A stretch of DNA of 64,000 bases from Novosphingobium sp. ZN18A2 (lineage in GTDB: Bacteria > Pseudomonadota > Alphaproteobacteria > Sphingomonadales > Sphingomonadaceae), in the NCBI RefSeq assembly GCF_036784765.1, contig NZ_CP136651.1, positions 2,666,001 to 2,730,000 on the forward strand, in the 5' to 3' direction. Below the pieces are notes generated by a model. It had not been told where the DNA came from and ran no database searches. It saw nothing but the letters and a program-made list of their open reading frames with translations. Positions 53,681-62,508 of the stretch are shown here, in pieces; position 1 is the first letter of the stretch, and each line of letters begins with the position of its first letter. The position numbers and the translations under genes are program-made.

Positions 53681-55063
53681 TCAATCGTAGCGTCCCTTCA
53701 GCATGTGCCATGCCGCGCGAAGGCCCAGCGCCTCGCCGCCCTTGGGCCGGCCGGGCTTGGCCGCGGGCCGCCACGCGAATGTATCGAAGTGCAGCCAGTC
53801 TATCCCTTCGCCCACGAACCTGTCTAGAAACAGGCCCGCCACGCTCGCCCCCGCAAACCCGTTGGGCGCGGAGTTCACCATGTCGGCGATGTCGGACTTC
53901 AGGTATTCGCGATAGGCTTCGGGCAGCGGCAGTCGCCAGCACGCATCGTCGCTGGCCTTGCCCGCCGAAAGCAGCGCATCGGCCGTCTCGTCGCGGCGGG
54001 CGAACATCGCCGGAAGATCGGGGCCGAGCGCCACGCGCGCGGCACCGGTCAGCGTTGCGAAATCGACGATCAGGTCCGGCTCGTCTTCGCTCGCCCTTGC
54101 CAGCGCGTCGGCCAGGATCAGCCGCCCTTCCGCATCGGTGTTGGTGATTTCCACCGTGGTTCCCCCGCGCGCGGTAAACACGTCGCCGGGGCGGAAGGCA
54201 TTGCCCGAAATCGCATTCTCCACCGCCGGGACAAGCAAGTGCAGCCGCACCTTCAGGTTGTGCTGCATGACCAGCCGGGCCAGCGCGATGGCGTGCGCGG
54301 CGCCGCCCATGTCTTTTTTCATCAGAGCCATGCCTGCGGTCGGCTTGATATCCAGCCCGCCCGAATCGAAGCACACGCCCTTGCCCACGATCGCCAGTGT
54401 GGGATGCTTGTCCTTGCCCCATATCAACTCGATCAGGCGCGGCGCGTTGCCGCGCGCCGCCGCGCGGCCGACCGCGTGGACCAGCGGATATTCCTGCTCC
54501 AGCTTGTCTCCGCCGGTCACGCTCACTTGCGCGCCGTGCGCCTTGGCAAGCGCGCGCACCGCGTCTTCAAGCTGGGGCGGCCCCATGTCCTCTGTCGGCG
54601 TGTTGACGAGGTCGCGCACCTGCGCCACCGCTTCGGCTTCGTGCAGCGCCGGTTCGATTGCCTTGACGTCGGTCGTCAGCAGCACGCGCGGCCCCTGCGC
54701 CTTCGGGTCCTTGCGATAGCGATCGAAGCGATATTGCCCCGTCACCCAGCCGTGCAGCGCGGGGCCGGGTTCTGCGCCATCGCGGCGATAGGTGCCTTCG
54801 GGCAGCACTTCGGCCAGCTTGGCCATGCACCAGCTGGACAGGCTTTCGACATTGGCGACGCCGGCGACGACCGACCATTCATCGCCTTGCGGCACGATTG
54901 CGTGTTCATATCCGCCGCCGGTGAACTTCTGCGCTTCCACCGCGGCGCGCTGCCCTGCGGACAGCGACTTCAGCCAGTCTGGAAAGGTAGCCTTGTCGAC
55001 AAGGCGGATCGGGATGGCCTTCTGGCCGCGGTCGGGCTGGATCAGCGCGTTCTTGTTTGTCAT
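53681..55063 (-). CDS. Leucyl aminopeptidase family protein (M17)
   Basis: 460 residues. The C-terminal catalytic domain has IVGKGVCFDSGGLDIKP with metal-binding Asp and Lys, MKKDMGGAAHAIALA, and the M17 signature NTDAEGRLILADAL. Metal ligands D, D and E are all present. The N-terminal domain is divergent. It is a cytoplasmic two-metal aminopeptidase. It is shorter than E. coli PepA (503), so pepA identity is not certain and no symbol is given. It starts 50 bp from the divergent lipoprotein gene. Confidence 0.92.
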   Translation of the reverse strand: MTNKNALIQPDRGQKAIPIRLVDKATFPDWLKSLSAGQRAAVEAQKFTGGGYEHAIVPQGDEWSVVAGVANVESLSSWCMAKLAEVLPEGTYRRDGAEPGPALHGWVTGQYRFDRYRKDPKAQGPRVLLTTDVKAIEPALHEAEAVAQVRDLVNTPTEDMGPPQLEDAVRALAKAHGAQVSVTGGDKLEQEYPLVHAVGRAAARGNAPRLIELIWGKDKHPTLAIVGKGVCFDSGGLDIKPTAGMALMKKDMGGAAHAIALARLVMQHNLKVRLHLLVPAVENAISGNAFRPGDVFTARGGTTVEITNTDAEGRLILADALARASEDEPDLIVDFATLTGAARVALGPDLPAMFARRDETADALLSAGKASDDACWRLPLPEAYREYLKSDIADMVNSAPNGFAGASVAGLFLDRFVGEGIDWLHFDTFAWRPAAKPGRPKGGEALGLRAAWHMLKGRYD

Positions 55064-55113
55064 GCTGACAGGCTATTGCCCCAGCCGCGCCTCATTCGCG
55101 AGAGGAAATTCCC

Positions 55114-55911
55114 ATGCGCCTGCCCCCTGCGCCCGTTTCGGCCCTGCTTTCGGCCTTGCTCCTTGCGGCCTGTTCGGGCGGCGGATCGCCCGACGATGCG
55201 GGCGGCGGCGCGCAGGCGGCGTCCAGTCCCGCGCCAGCAACCGCGCGAACGGTAAAGGAAGCCAACGACCTTTATTCCTTCGCCTATTCCTATCCCGCGC
55301 AAGCGGGGGCGATCCCCGCGCTCAAGACGTGGCTCGATGCCGATCTCGACAAGGCGAAGAGCGAACTGGCGAACGAAGCGAAGGACGCGCGCGACGATGC
55401 GGAGCGGCAAGGCTATCCCTTCCGGCCATATGACCGGACCGAACACTGGAAGGTGGTTGCCAGCCTTCCCGGCTGGCTCAGCCTGTCGGGAGAGACATAT
55501 GCCTTCACCGGCGGCGCGCACGGGATGACCGGATTCGAAACGCTGCTGTGGGACAAGGCCGCGGATACCAGGCGCAAACCGATCGACCTGTTCGTTTCGG
55601 AAGACGCGCTGCGCGGCGCGATCCGCAAGGACTTTTGCGCACAACTGGACAAGCAGCGCATCGAAAGGCGTCAGGGCCACACAATCGGCGGCGGCATCAG
55701 CGAATTCGTGCAGTGCATCGACCCACTGCGCCAGACGCTGGTGCTTGGATCGTCGAACGGCAAGACGTTCGACCGGATCGACATCCTGATCGCCCCTTAT
55801 GCCGCCGGCCCCTATGCCGAAGGGACGTATGACGTCGCCGTGCCGGTAACGGATGCCGTGCTGCGCGCGGTGAAACCGGCCTGGCGCGAATATTTCGCGA
55901 ATGGCGGCTGA
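55114..55911 (+). CDS. Lipoprotein with DUF4163/DUF3298-like domain
   Basis: 265 residues. The N-terminus ends in lipobox LLAAC (about residues 16-20), then a Gly/Ala/Pro linker to ~residue 45. The domain starts SFAYSYPAQ and includes YAFTGGAHGMTGFETLLWD, the conserved motif of DUF4163/DUF3298 (PdaC/RsiV-type) proteins, and FVQCIDP in the second half. It is probably an outer-membrane or periplasmic lipoprotein. RsiV members bind lysozyme, but this role is only a family-level possibility. The map gene follows after 51 bp. Confidence 0.85.
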   Translation: MRLPPAPVSALLSALLLAACSGGGSPDDAGGGAQAASSPAPATARTVKEANDLYSFAYSYPAQAGAIPALKTWLDADLDKAKSELANEAKDARDDAERQGYPFRPYDRTEHWKVVASLPGWLSLSGETYAFTGGAHGMTGFETLLWDKAADTRRKPIDLFVSEDALRGAIRKDFCAQLDKQRIERRQGHTIGGGISEFVQCIDPLRQTLVLGSSNGKTFDRIDILIAPYAAGPYAEGTYDVAVPVTDAVLRAVKPAWREYFANGG

Positions 55912-55962
55912 CGGGCGCGCCCTCCCCTCGCAATTTTGCGAAGCGTTCGCTACATGGGCGGC

Positions 55963-56802
55963 ATGACCGAATATGTAACCGTGGACGAAAGCGACGTCCT
56001 GCCGCGTGACGGCACCATCAAGCTGCATGGCCCCGCCGGCTTCGAAGGCATGCGCAAGGCGGGCCGCCTTGCCGCCGAAATCCTTGACGCGCTGGTTCCG
56101 CTGGTGAAGCCGGGCGTGACGACGGGCGAGCTTGACGACGTGGTGCGGCAGATGACGCTCGATGCCGGCGCGGTTCCGGCGACGCTGGGCTATCGCGGCT
56201 ATACCCATTCGTGCTGCATCTCCATCAACCATGTGGTCTGCCACGGCATTCCTTCGGAAAAGACGCTGAAGGACGGCGACATCGTCAATATAGATGTGAC
56301 ACCGCTGCTCGACGGCTGGCACGGCGATACCAGCCGCATGTATCTTGTCGGCGATGTGCCGCTGAAGGCCAGGCGGCTGGTCGATACGACGTATGAATGC
56401 CTGATGATCGGGATCGAGCACGCGAAGCCCGGCGCCCGACTGGGCGATATCGGCGCGGCGATCCAGGCCCATGCCGAACGCCAGCGTTATGGCGTGGTGC
56501 GCGAATTCTGTGGCCACGGCGTCGGCCGCCTGTTCCACGACGCGCCCGAAGTGGTCCACGCCGCGCGCGCGGGAACCGGCCCCGAACTGAAGCCGGGCAT
56601 GTTCTTCACCATCGAACCGATGATCAACCTGGGCAAGCCGGGCGTGAAGCTGCTGGACGACGGGTGGACGGCGGTTACGCGCGACAGGTCGCTTTCGGCC
56701 CAGTTCGAACATTCGATCGGCATTACCGAAGACGGGTGCGAGATCTTCACGCTCAGCCCGAAGGGGCTGCACAAGCCGCCCTACGACACCGCGACTGCCT
56801 AA
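55963..56802 (+). CDS. map: Methionine aminopeptidase, type I
   Basis: 279 residues from the ATG at 55963; an ATG at 55954 is possible. Landmarks: the His of YTHSCCISINHVVCHGIPS, metal ligands Asp in VNIDVTPLLDGWHGDTSRM, His in GHGVGRLFHDAPEV, Glu in FFTIEPMINLG and the late Glu in QFEHSIGI. It removes N-terminal methionine from new proteins. The N-terminal ~25-residue extension is longer than in E. coli (264 residues). The last codons and stop lie in the first unit of a 24-bp tandem duplication (56783-56830). Confidence 0.96.
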   Translation: MTEYVTVDESDVLPRDGTIKLHGPAGFEGMRKAGRLAAEILDALVPLVKPGVTTGELDDVVRQMTLDAGAVPATLGYRGYTHSCCISINHVVCHGIPSEKTLKDGDIVNIDVTPLLDGWHGDTSRMYLVGDVPLKARRLVDTTYECLMIGIEHAKPGARLGDIGAAIQAHAERQRYGVVREFCGHGVGRLFHDAPEVVHAARAGTGPELKPGMFFTIEPMINLGKPGVKLLDDGWTAVTRDRSLSAQFEHSIGITEDGCEIFTLSPKGLHKPPYDTATA

Positions 56803-56830
56803 TATTACGACACCGCGACTGCCTAATATT
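56783..56830. repeat. 24-bp tandem duplication at the end of map
   Basis: Two perfect 24-bp copies, 56783-56806 and 56807-56830, each starting ACGACACCGCGACTG and ending CCTAATATT. The first copy includes the map stop codon TAA. The second extends into TAGGCAG, so CTGCCTAA (56819-56826) can pair with TTAGGCAG (56830-56837) over a 3-nt loop. Confidence 0.95.
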
Positions 56831-56842
56831 TAGGCAGATCGC

Positions 56843-56859
56843 TGCGCAAACTTTGTGCA
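56843..56859 (+). promoter_or_regulatory. Candidate NtrC-type enhancer site for glnB
   Basis: TGCGCA, five bases, TGTGCA: the spacing and half-sites resemble the NtrC box TGCACC-N5-GGTGCA (9 of 12 defined bases match). It lies about 127 bp upstream of the sigma-54-like element, a usual distance for NtrC action. Confidence 0.5.
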
Positions 56860-56985
56860 GTGCGGCAGCGCTGGCGCGCAATTTCGCGTGCCAATCGCCG
56901 TTGCGCGCGATTCTTTTCTTACTGCAACCGCGAAATTGACGCTTTCCCCGCGCCTTGCGATGTCCTAGGTCGGGGAAAGTGAGCA

Positions 56986-57001
56986 TGGCACGATTCTTGT
57001 T
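56986..57001 (+). promoter_or_regulatory. Sigma-54-like promoter of glnB-glnA
   Basis: TGGCACG, four bases, TTGTT matches the RpoN consensus TGGCACG-N4-TTGCW in the whole -24 half and in four of five bases at -12. It is 101 bp before the glnB start. A CTTTCCCCG / CGGGGAAAG inverted repeat (56942-56950, 56971-56979) lies just upstream. Confidence 0.65.
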
Positions 57002-57077
57002 AGGCTCGTGCCGTATGGACAAACCGCCGGCACTTCCGAACAGCCCGTCCGGGCCTTCGGGAAGAACCCGCCGGTAG

Positions 57078-57440
<363 letters not shown>

Positions 57441-57563
57441 CACGCATTTCAACCCGCCGGACACCCGGCGGGCCGGAAAAACGGAGGGCTTGCCCGCCAA
57501 CCGCGCGGGCGAACTTCCACCCCAAACCCCTTGCATCGCGCAAGGCCAGTCAAGAGGACCAAG
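57441..57563 (+). promoter_or_regulatory. glnB-glnA intergenic region with three hairpins
   Basis: Three GC-rich inverted repeats lie between the genes: CCCGCCGG/CCGGCGGG (57453-57472), GCCCGC/GCGGGC near 57492-57510, and CCTTGC/GCAAGG (57529-57545), the last just before the glnA ribosome site AGAGGA. None has a T-tract, so they may act as mRNA-stabilising or processing structures, or as partial terminators that set the glnB:glnA ratio. Confidence 0.55.
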
Positions 57564-58973
57564 ATGGCTAAAGCAAAGGACATCCTCGCCCAGGTGAAGG
57601 ATGAGGAAATCGAATGGATCGACCTGCGGTTCACCGACCCCAAGGGCAAGTGGCAGCACCTGACCATGGTTGCGGGCGTGATCGGCGAGGACGAACTGGA
57701 AGACGGCCTGATGTTCGACGGTTCGTCGATCGAAGGCTGGAAGGCCATCAACGAATCCGACATGATCCTGAAGCCAGACCTTGAATCGGTCTATATCGAT
57801 CCGTTCTCGGCCACGCCGATGATGATCATCAACTGCGACATCGTGGAACCGTCGACCGGCGACCTCTATGCCCGCGACCCGCGCTCCACCGCGAAGCGCG
57901 CCGAAGCCTACCTGAAGAGCTCCGGCATCGGCGACACCGTGTTCGTCGGCCCCGAGGCCGAGTTCTTCATGTTCGACGACGTGAAGTTCTTCGACGGCTA
58001 TGACGGCAACGGTTTCAAGATCGACGACATCGAACTGCCGACCAATTCGGGCAAGGACATCGAAGGCGGCAACCTCGCCCACCGTCCGCGCGCGAAGGGC
58101 GGTTATTTCCCGGTCGCCCCGGTCGACAGCGCGGTGGACATCCGCGGCGAAATGGTCGCCACGATGCTGGAAATGGGCCTGCCCTGCGACAAGCACCACC
58201 ACGAAGTGGCCGCCGCCCAGCACGAACTGGGCCTGACCTTCGGCACGCTGGTGCAGACCGCCGACCGCATGCAGATCTACAAGTACGTGGTCCAGCAGGT
58301 CGCCGCCGCCTATGGCAAGACCGCCACGTTCATGCCCAAGCCGATCATGAAGGACAACGGGTCGGGCATGCACACCCACATGTCGATCTGGAACAAGGGC
58401 AAGCCGCTGTTCGCCGGTAACGGCTATGCCGGCCTGTCGGACATGTGCCTCTATTACATCGGCGGCGTGATCAAGCACGCGAAGGCGCTGAACGCCTTCA
58501 CCAACCCCACCACCAACAGCTACAAGCGCCTGGTTCCGGGTTACGAAGCGCCGGTCCTGCTCGCCTATTCGGCGCGCAACCGTTCGGCCTCGTGCCGCAT
58601 CCCCTATGGCGCGGGCGACAAGGCAAAGCGCGTGGAATTCCGTTTCCCCGACGCGATGGCCAACCCCTACCTCGCCTATTCGGCGCTGCTGATGGCCGGC
58701 CTCGACGGTATCCGGAACAAGATCCACCCCGGCGAAGCCATGGACAAGAACCTTTACGACCTGCCCCCGGCGGAACTGGCCGAAGTGCCGACCGTGTGCG
58801 GTTCGCTGCGCGAAGCGCTGGAAAGCCTGGAATCCGATTACGAATTCCTGCTTGAAGGCAACGTCTTCACCAAGGACCAGGTCGACGCCTATCTCGAACT
58901 CAAGTGGCCGGAAGTGCTGCGCTGGGAAACCACGCCGTCGGCGGTCGAGTTCGACATGTACTATTCGGCCTGA
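57564..58973 (+). CDS. glnA: Glutamine synthetase, type I
   Basis: 469 residues from the ATG at 57564, preceded by AGAGGA. The N-terminal [18 protein letters not shown], metal-binding [11 protein letters not shown], the ATP/substrate region [33 protein letters not shown] and the late RFPD are all present. The adenylylation site is the Tyr of KNLYDLPP, so GlnE control is likely. It makes glutamine from glutamate and ammonia. A strong terminator follows 31 bp later. Confidence 0.98.
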   Translation: MAKAKDILAQVKDEEIEWIDLRFTDPKGKWQHLTMVAGVIGEDELEDGLMFDGSSIEGWKAINESDMILKPDLESVYIDPFSATPMMIINCDIVEPSTGDLYARDPRSTAKRAEAYLKSSGIGDTVFVGPEAEFFMFDDVKFFDGYDGNGFKIDDIELPTNSGKDIEGGNLAHRPRAKGGYFPVAPVDSAVDIRGEMVATMLEMGLPCDKHHHEVAAAQHELGLTFGTLVQTADRMQIYKYVVQQVAAAYGKTATFMPKPIMKDNGSGMHTHMSIWNKGKPLFAGNGYAGLSDMCLYYIGGVIKHAKALNAFTNPTTNSYKRLVPGYEAPVLLAYSARNRSASCRIPYGAGDKAKRVEFRFPDAMANPYLAYSALLMAGLDGIRNKIHPGEAMDKNLYDLPPAELAEVPTVCGSLREALESLESDYEFLLEGNVFTKDQVDAYLELKWPEVLRWETTPSAVEFDMYYSA

Positions 58974-59003
58974 TCCCGCACGGATCGGAACCGAAACAGC
59001 AAG

Positions 59004-59034
59004 GGGCGTCCGGAGCGATCCGGGCGCCCTTTTT
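59004..59034 (+). terminator. Rho-independent terminator of glnA
   Basis: An 11-bp stem GGGCGTCCGGA / TCCGGGCGCCC (one G-T pair) with a GCGA loop is followed by TTTTT, 31 bp after the glnA stop. Confidence 0.93.
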
Positions 59035-59130
59035 GTTTGCGGTTTCAGTCCGCAATGAACGTCATCCTGTTGAATCGGTGGCGCAATGACGCCAGAACTA
59101 CATCACGGATGCGAAAGGGGAACGTTGCAT

Positions 59131-60756
59131 ATGAAGCCAATGACCTGGGCAACGGTGTTCGGCATCGGCATTGCGGCGTTGCAGCCTTCGACTGCCCACG
59201 CCGACTGGCTGGAAGTCAGCTCGCCCAATTTTCGTTTCTATAGTCAGGGCAAGGAACAGGAATCGGTCGAAACCGTCCAGAACCTTGAAAAGCTCGACCA
59301 TCTCGTGCGCGCGGTAACCGGCAACGACAAGCCGCCCAGCCCCAAACCGCTGACGATCTATGAACTAGGCACAATGCAGGATGTGCAGGCAACAATGCCT
59401 GGCGGCGGGCGTGGCGTTGCCGGGTACTACACCACCAGCCCACAGGGCGCGCATCTCATTACGTTCCGCAAGCCCGTGGAAGCGCCCGTACCTGGCTCTC
59501 GGCTCAAACGCATCTACAACATCAATGCAGAAGTGACGCAGCACGAATACCTGCATCACCTGATGTTCCAGTATTTCCCGACCAACTACCCCACGTTCTA
59601 TCCTGAAGGCTTTGCCGAGTATTATGGCACCATGCTGTTCGAGCCGAACAACGTGATCGTGGTCGGCCATGCTCCGGTCGGCCGGCTTGAATCGCTGAAG
59701 GACTGGCTGCCGATCCGCAAGGTGCTGACTGCGAAAAGCTATGGCGATGTGACGAACTTGAGCAGCCTGTATGCCGAAGGCTGGTTGCTGACGCACATGG
59801 CTGCCGCCCGACCCGAAGTGGGCAAGGAAATGGCCTCGTTCCTGCGTGCGATAACCAAAGGCGTGCCATACGAAAAGGCAGCAGAGGATTCGTTCGGCGA
59901 CCTCGATGCTTTCGACAAAAAGGTCCATGACTATGCGGGGCACGTCACCGCACTGACGATCAAACTCAAACCGTTTGCGATCAGCAAGGTTACGGTGCGC
60001 CACCTGTCGCCGGTCGAGGAAAAGCTGATCTCGACCGAGATCAAATTGCGCTCGGGCATGAAGGTTAATGAAGCCGACGCCGAAGCCCGGCGCGTCCGTT
60101 CGGTCGTAGAGGCCAACCCGGGCAATGCCTATGCCCTTGGCGTGCTGGCGCTGACCGAATGCGTCGCAGGAGAAATGGATCAGGCTCGCGCCACCGCGCA
60201 GCGCCTGCTGTCGATAGACCCCGGCAACGTGCGCGGCGACCTTGCTCTTGGCATGGTCCAGGTAGCGGAACTGGCCGGATCCGGCTCAGACGACGCAACC
60301 GCGTGGGACGAGGCGCGCGAACCATTGGCGCGCGCGATCAACAGTGACGCGACCGCAACGTGGCCGCGCATCGCCTATTACCAGAGCTATCTCAAGGAAG
60401 GCGTGTTGCCTTCAGCCGGGGCGCAGAACGCGCTTGTGCAGGCATTCAAGCTGATCCCGCAAGACGACGACGTGCGCTACCTCGTCGCGCGCGATTACGA
60501 AATGCGCGGCATGATCAAGGCGGCAATTTTCACGATTTCGCCCAGCGCCTATGGCACGTTCGACGGGAACGAACGGCGCAAGAGAAAACGCGACAAGGCC
60601 TACCGCGAAGCGGCCGCCAAATACACCAACATCGCATACCACGAATCCGCCGGCGACATGCTGAAGCGGCTGGAAGCCAAGCGTGATGGACGCTGGGACG
60701 AAAAGACGGGAACGATAACCGCGGCACCGAAAACCGCATCCGCGCCCGCCAGCTAG
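59131..60756 (+). CDS. Exported HExxH protein with TPR-like C-terminus
   Basis: 541 residues from the ATG at 59131, preceded by AGGGGA. Residues 1-26 form a signal peptide (cleavage after STAHA). The N-terminal half has a zinc-site pattern HEYLHH (about 142-147) and EGFAEYYG some 20 residues later, which fits a gluzincin (DUF1570-like) peptidase. The C-terminal half has repeated helical pairs (LGVLALTECVAGEMDQARATAQRL ...) like TPRs. Its codons are somewhat less GC-biased than the neighbours', a hint of acquired DNA. It is probably periplasmic; substrate unknown. Confidence 0.82.
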   Translation: MKPMTWATVFGIGIAALQPSTAHADWLEVSSPNFRFYSQGKEQESVETVQNLEKLDHLVRAVTGNDKPPSPKPLTIYELGTMQDVQATMPGGGRGVAGYYTTSPQGAHLITFRKPVEAPVPGSRLKRIYNINAEVTQHEYLHHLMFQYFPTNYPTFYPEGFAEYYGTMLFEPNNVIVVGHAPVGRLESLKDWLPIRKVLTAKSYGDVTNLSSLYAEGWLLTHMAAARPEVGKEMASFLRAITKGVPYEKAAEDSFGDLDAFDKKVHDYAGHVTALTIKLKPFAISKVTVRHLSPVEEKLISTEIKLRSGMKVNEADAEARRVRSVVEANPGNAYALGVLALTECVAGEMDQARATAQRLLSIDPGNVRGDLALGMVQVAELAGSGSDDATAWDEAREPLARAINSDATATWPRIAYYQSYLKEGVLPSAGAQNALVQAFKLIPQDDDVRYLVARDYEMRGMIKAAIFTISPSAYGTFDGNERRKRKRDKAYREAAAKYTNIAYHESAGDMLKRLEAKRDGRWDEKTGTITAAPKTASAPAS

Positions 60757-60848
60757 TACGGCGGATCACGACCGGCGGGCGCGTTCATTCCGCCGTCCGG
60801 TTGATTTCGCTTGCAACCACCCATGCCGGAAGAGCAGAGCCGCAATCG

Positions 60849-62228
60849 ATGATCTCGGTACTCGATCTCTTCCGCATCGGAATCGGCCCGTCCAGTTCGC
60901 ACACCGTGGGGCCGATCCGGATCGCGACCGATTTCCTTGAGCGGATCGAACGCCAGGGCGCGCTGGAACGGGTCGCACGTATAGAGGTGACATTGCAGGG
61001 ATCGCTTGCGCTTACCGGCGTGGGCCACGGCACGCCCGATGCCTGCCTGATGGGCCTCATGGGCCTCAACCCGGAAACGCTCGACCCCGAAGCCGCGCAC
61101 GCCGCCGTTGCGAAAGCACGGACCGAAGGCCGCATCGCCTTGCTCGGCAAGCACGAAATCGCCTTCGATGCGGCGCGCGACCTGTGCCTTGCCTTCGATG
61201 TCATCCCCGCCCTGCACCCCAACGGCATGGTCCTTGCCGCGCTGGACGATGAAGGCGGCGAGATTGCGCAAGCCGAGTATTATTCCACCGGCGGCGGCTT
61301 TTTCGCCACGCGTCGCCAGCTGGAACAGCCCGCGCAGGGCGACCTGATTGCCGGGGCCGCCGATGCGCGCTTTCCTTTTGCTTCGGCGAACGATCTGCTG
61401 GACATCTGCCGCACGCAGGCGCTGTCCATCTCCGACGTGGTGCTCGCCAACGAGGCGAGCTGGCGGGCGAAACCCGAAACGATGGAAGGGCTGGACCGTA
61501 TCGCCCGCGCGATGTGCGAATGCATCGATCGCGGCCTGTCGCGCGACGGATATCTGCCCGGCCCGCTGAAAGTGCGCCGCCGCGCCCGTGAAATTCACGA
61601 AAACCTCGTCTCCAGCGCCGCCCCGAACGAGCCGGAGTGCCTGATGGACTGGCTCAACCTCTATGCGATGGCGGTGAACGAGGAGAACGCCAGCGGCGGG
61701 CGCGTGGTTACCGCGCCAACGAACGGCGCGGCGGGCATTATCCCGTCCGTGCTGCGCCACTATTGCTGCGAGGAAGGCGGTCCCGTCTTCACCAAGACAC
61801 GGCGCTTCCTGCTGACGGCGGCGGGGATCGGCTTGCTCTACAAGCAGCGCGCGTCGATCTCGGGTGCGGAAATGGGATGCCAGGGCGAAGTGGGCGTGGC
61901 CTGTTCCATGGCCGCGGGCGGGCTTGCCGCGGTCTGGGGCGGAAGCCCCGGACAGGTTGCGGCGGCGGCCGAGATCGGCATGGAACACAACCTTGGCCTC
62001 ACTTGCGACCCGGTGGGCGGGCTGGTGCAGATCCCGTGCATCGAACGCAACGCCATCGCCGCGGTAAAGGCGGTGAACGCCGCAAGGCTGGCGCTGCACA
62101 ATTCGGAAAGTCCGCGCGTATCGCTTGACCAGGTGATCGAAACGATGCGCCAGACCGGACTGGATATGTCGACCAAGTACAAGGAAACCAGCCTTGGCGG
62201 CCTTGCGGCGAACGTGATCGCCTGTTGA
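60849..62228 (+). CDS. sdaA: L-serine ammonia-lyase, iron-sulfur type
   Basis: 459 residues from the ATG at 60849 ([21 protein letters not shown]). This is the single-chain bacterial form with the beta domain first and the catalytic alpha domain second. Candidate Fe-S cysteines are in [27 protein letters not shown] and [18 protein letters not shown] and [15 protein letters not shown] match the family. It converts serine to pyruvate and ammonia in the cytoplasm. It starts 92 bp after the HExxH gene; a shared transcript is possible. Confidence 0.95.
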   Translation: MISVLDLFRIGIGPSSSHTVGPIRIATDFLERIERQGALERVARIEVTLQGSLALTGVGHGTPDACLMGLMGLNPETLDPEAAHAAVAKARTEGRIALLGKHEIAFDAARDLCLAFDVIPALHPNGMVLAALDDEGGEIAQAEYYSTGGGFFATRRQLEQPAQGDLIAGAADARFPFASANDLLDICRTQALSISDVVLANEASWRAKPETMEGLDRIARAMCECIDRGLSRDGYLPGPLKVRRRAREIHENLVSSAAPNEPECLMDWLNLYAMAVNEENASGGRVVTAPTNGAAGIIPSVLRHYCCEEGGPVFTKTRRFLLTAAGIGLLYKQRASISGAEMGCQGEVGVACSMAAGGLAAVWGGSPGQVAAAAEIGMEHNLGLTCDPVGGLVQIPCIERNAIAAVKAVNAARLALHNSESPRVSLDQVIETMRQTGLDMSTKYKETSLGGLAANVIAC

Positions 62229-62243
62229 ACGATCCGGCCTGTC

Positions 62244-62269
62244 GGAACCTTTCGCATTTCCGATGCGTT
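62244..62269 (+). promoter_or_regulatory. Candidate EcfG (general stress) promoter
   Basis: GGAAC (62244-62248), 17 bases, CGTT (62266-62269) matches the alphaproteobacterial EcfG consensus GGAAC-N16/17-CGTT. It would give a ~235-nt leader for the aldehyde dehydrogenase at 62509. Single match, no search done. Confidence 0.4.
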
Positions 62270-62508
62270 GGTTTGGCAAGCGGGCGCGTGGTGCGATCCC
62301 CCCTCCCTTACTCTCCGCGCGCCCGTACTTCCCCCCGCACCTTCCACGGCGCGGCATTATCCATCACAGCGATAGCCGGTCGATTTCCGCGTCATTTCGC
62401 AAAATCGGCTCCACAAGACGCATTGGCGCGGGTTGCATCTTGCAATCGAGCGGCAAGAGGCCGAAATGGGGCCAGTTAACCGGTCCATTAAAACACGGAG
62501 AGATTCCC

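Noticed and set aside
55060..56772. A 570-codon minus-strand open frame opposite the lipoprotein and map genes
   Set aside because: Shadow frame; it would overlap pepA and has no recognisable domain.
62263..62508. N-terminal extension of the aldehyde dehydrogenase by 82 residues
   Set aside because: The sequence is Arg/Ser/Pro-rich and unlike any dehydrogenase; the ATG at 62509 has a good ribosome site and gives the normal family length.
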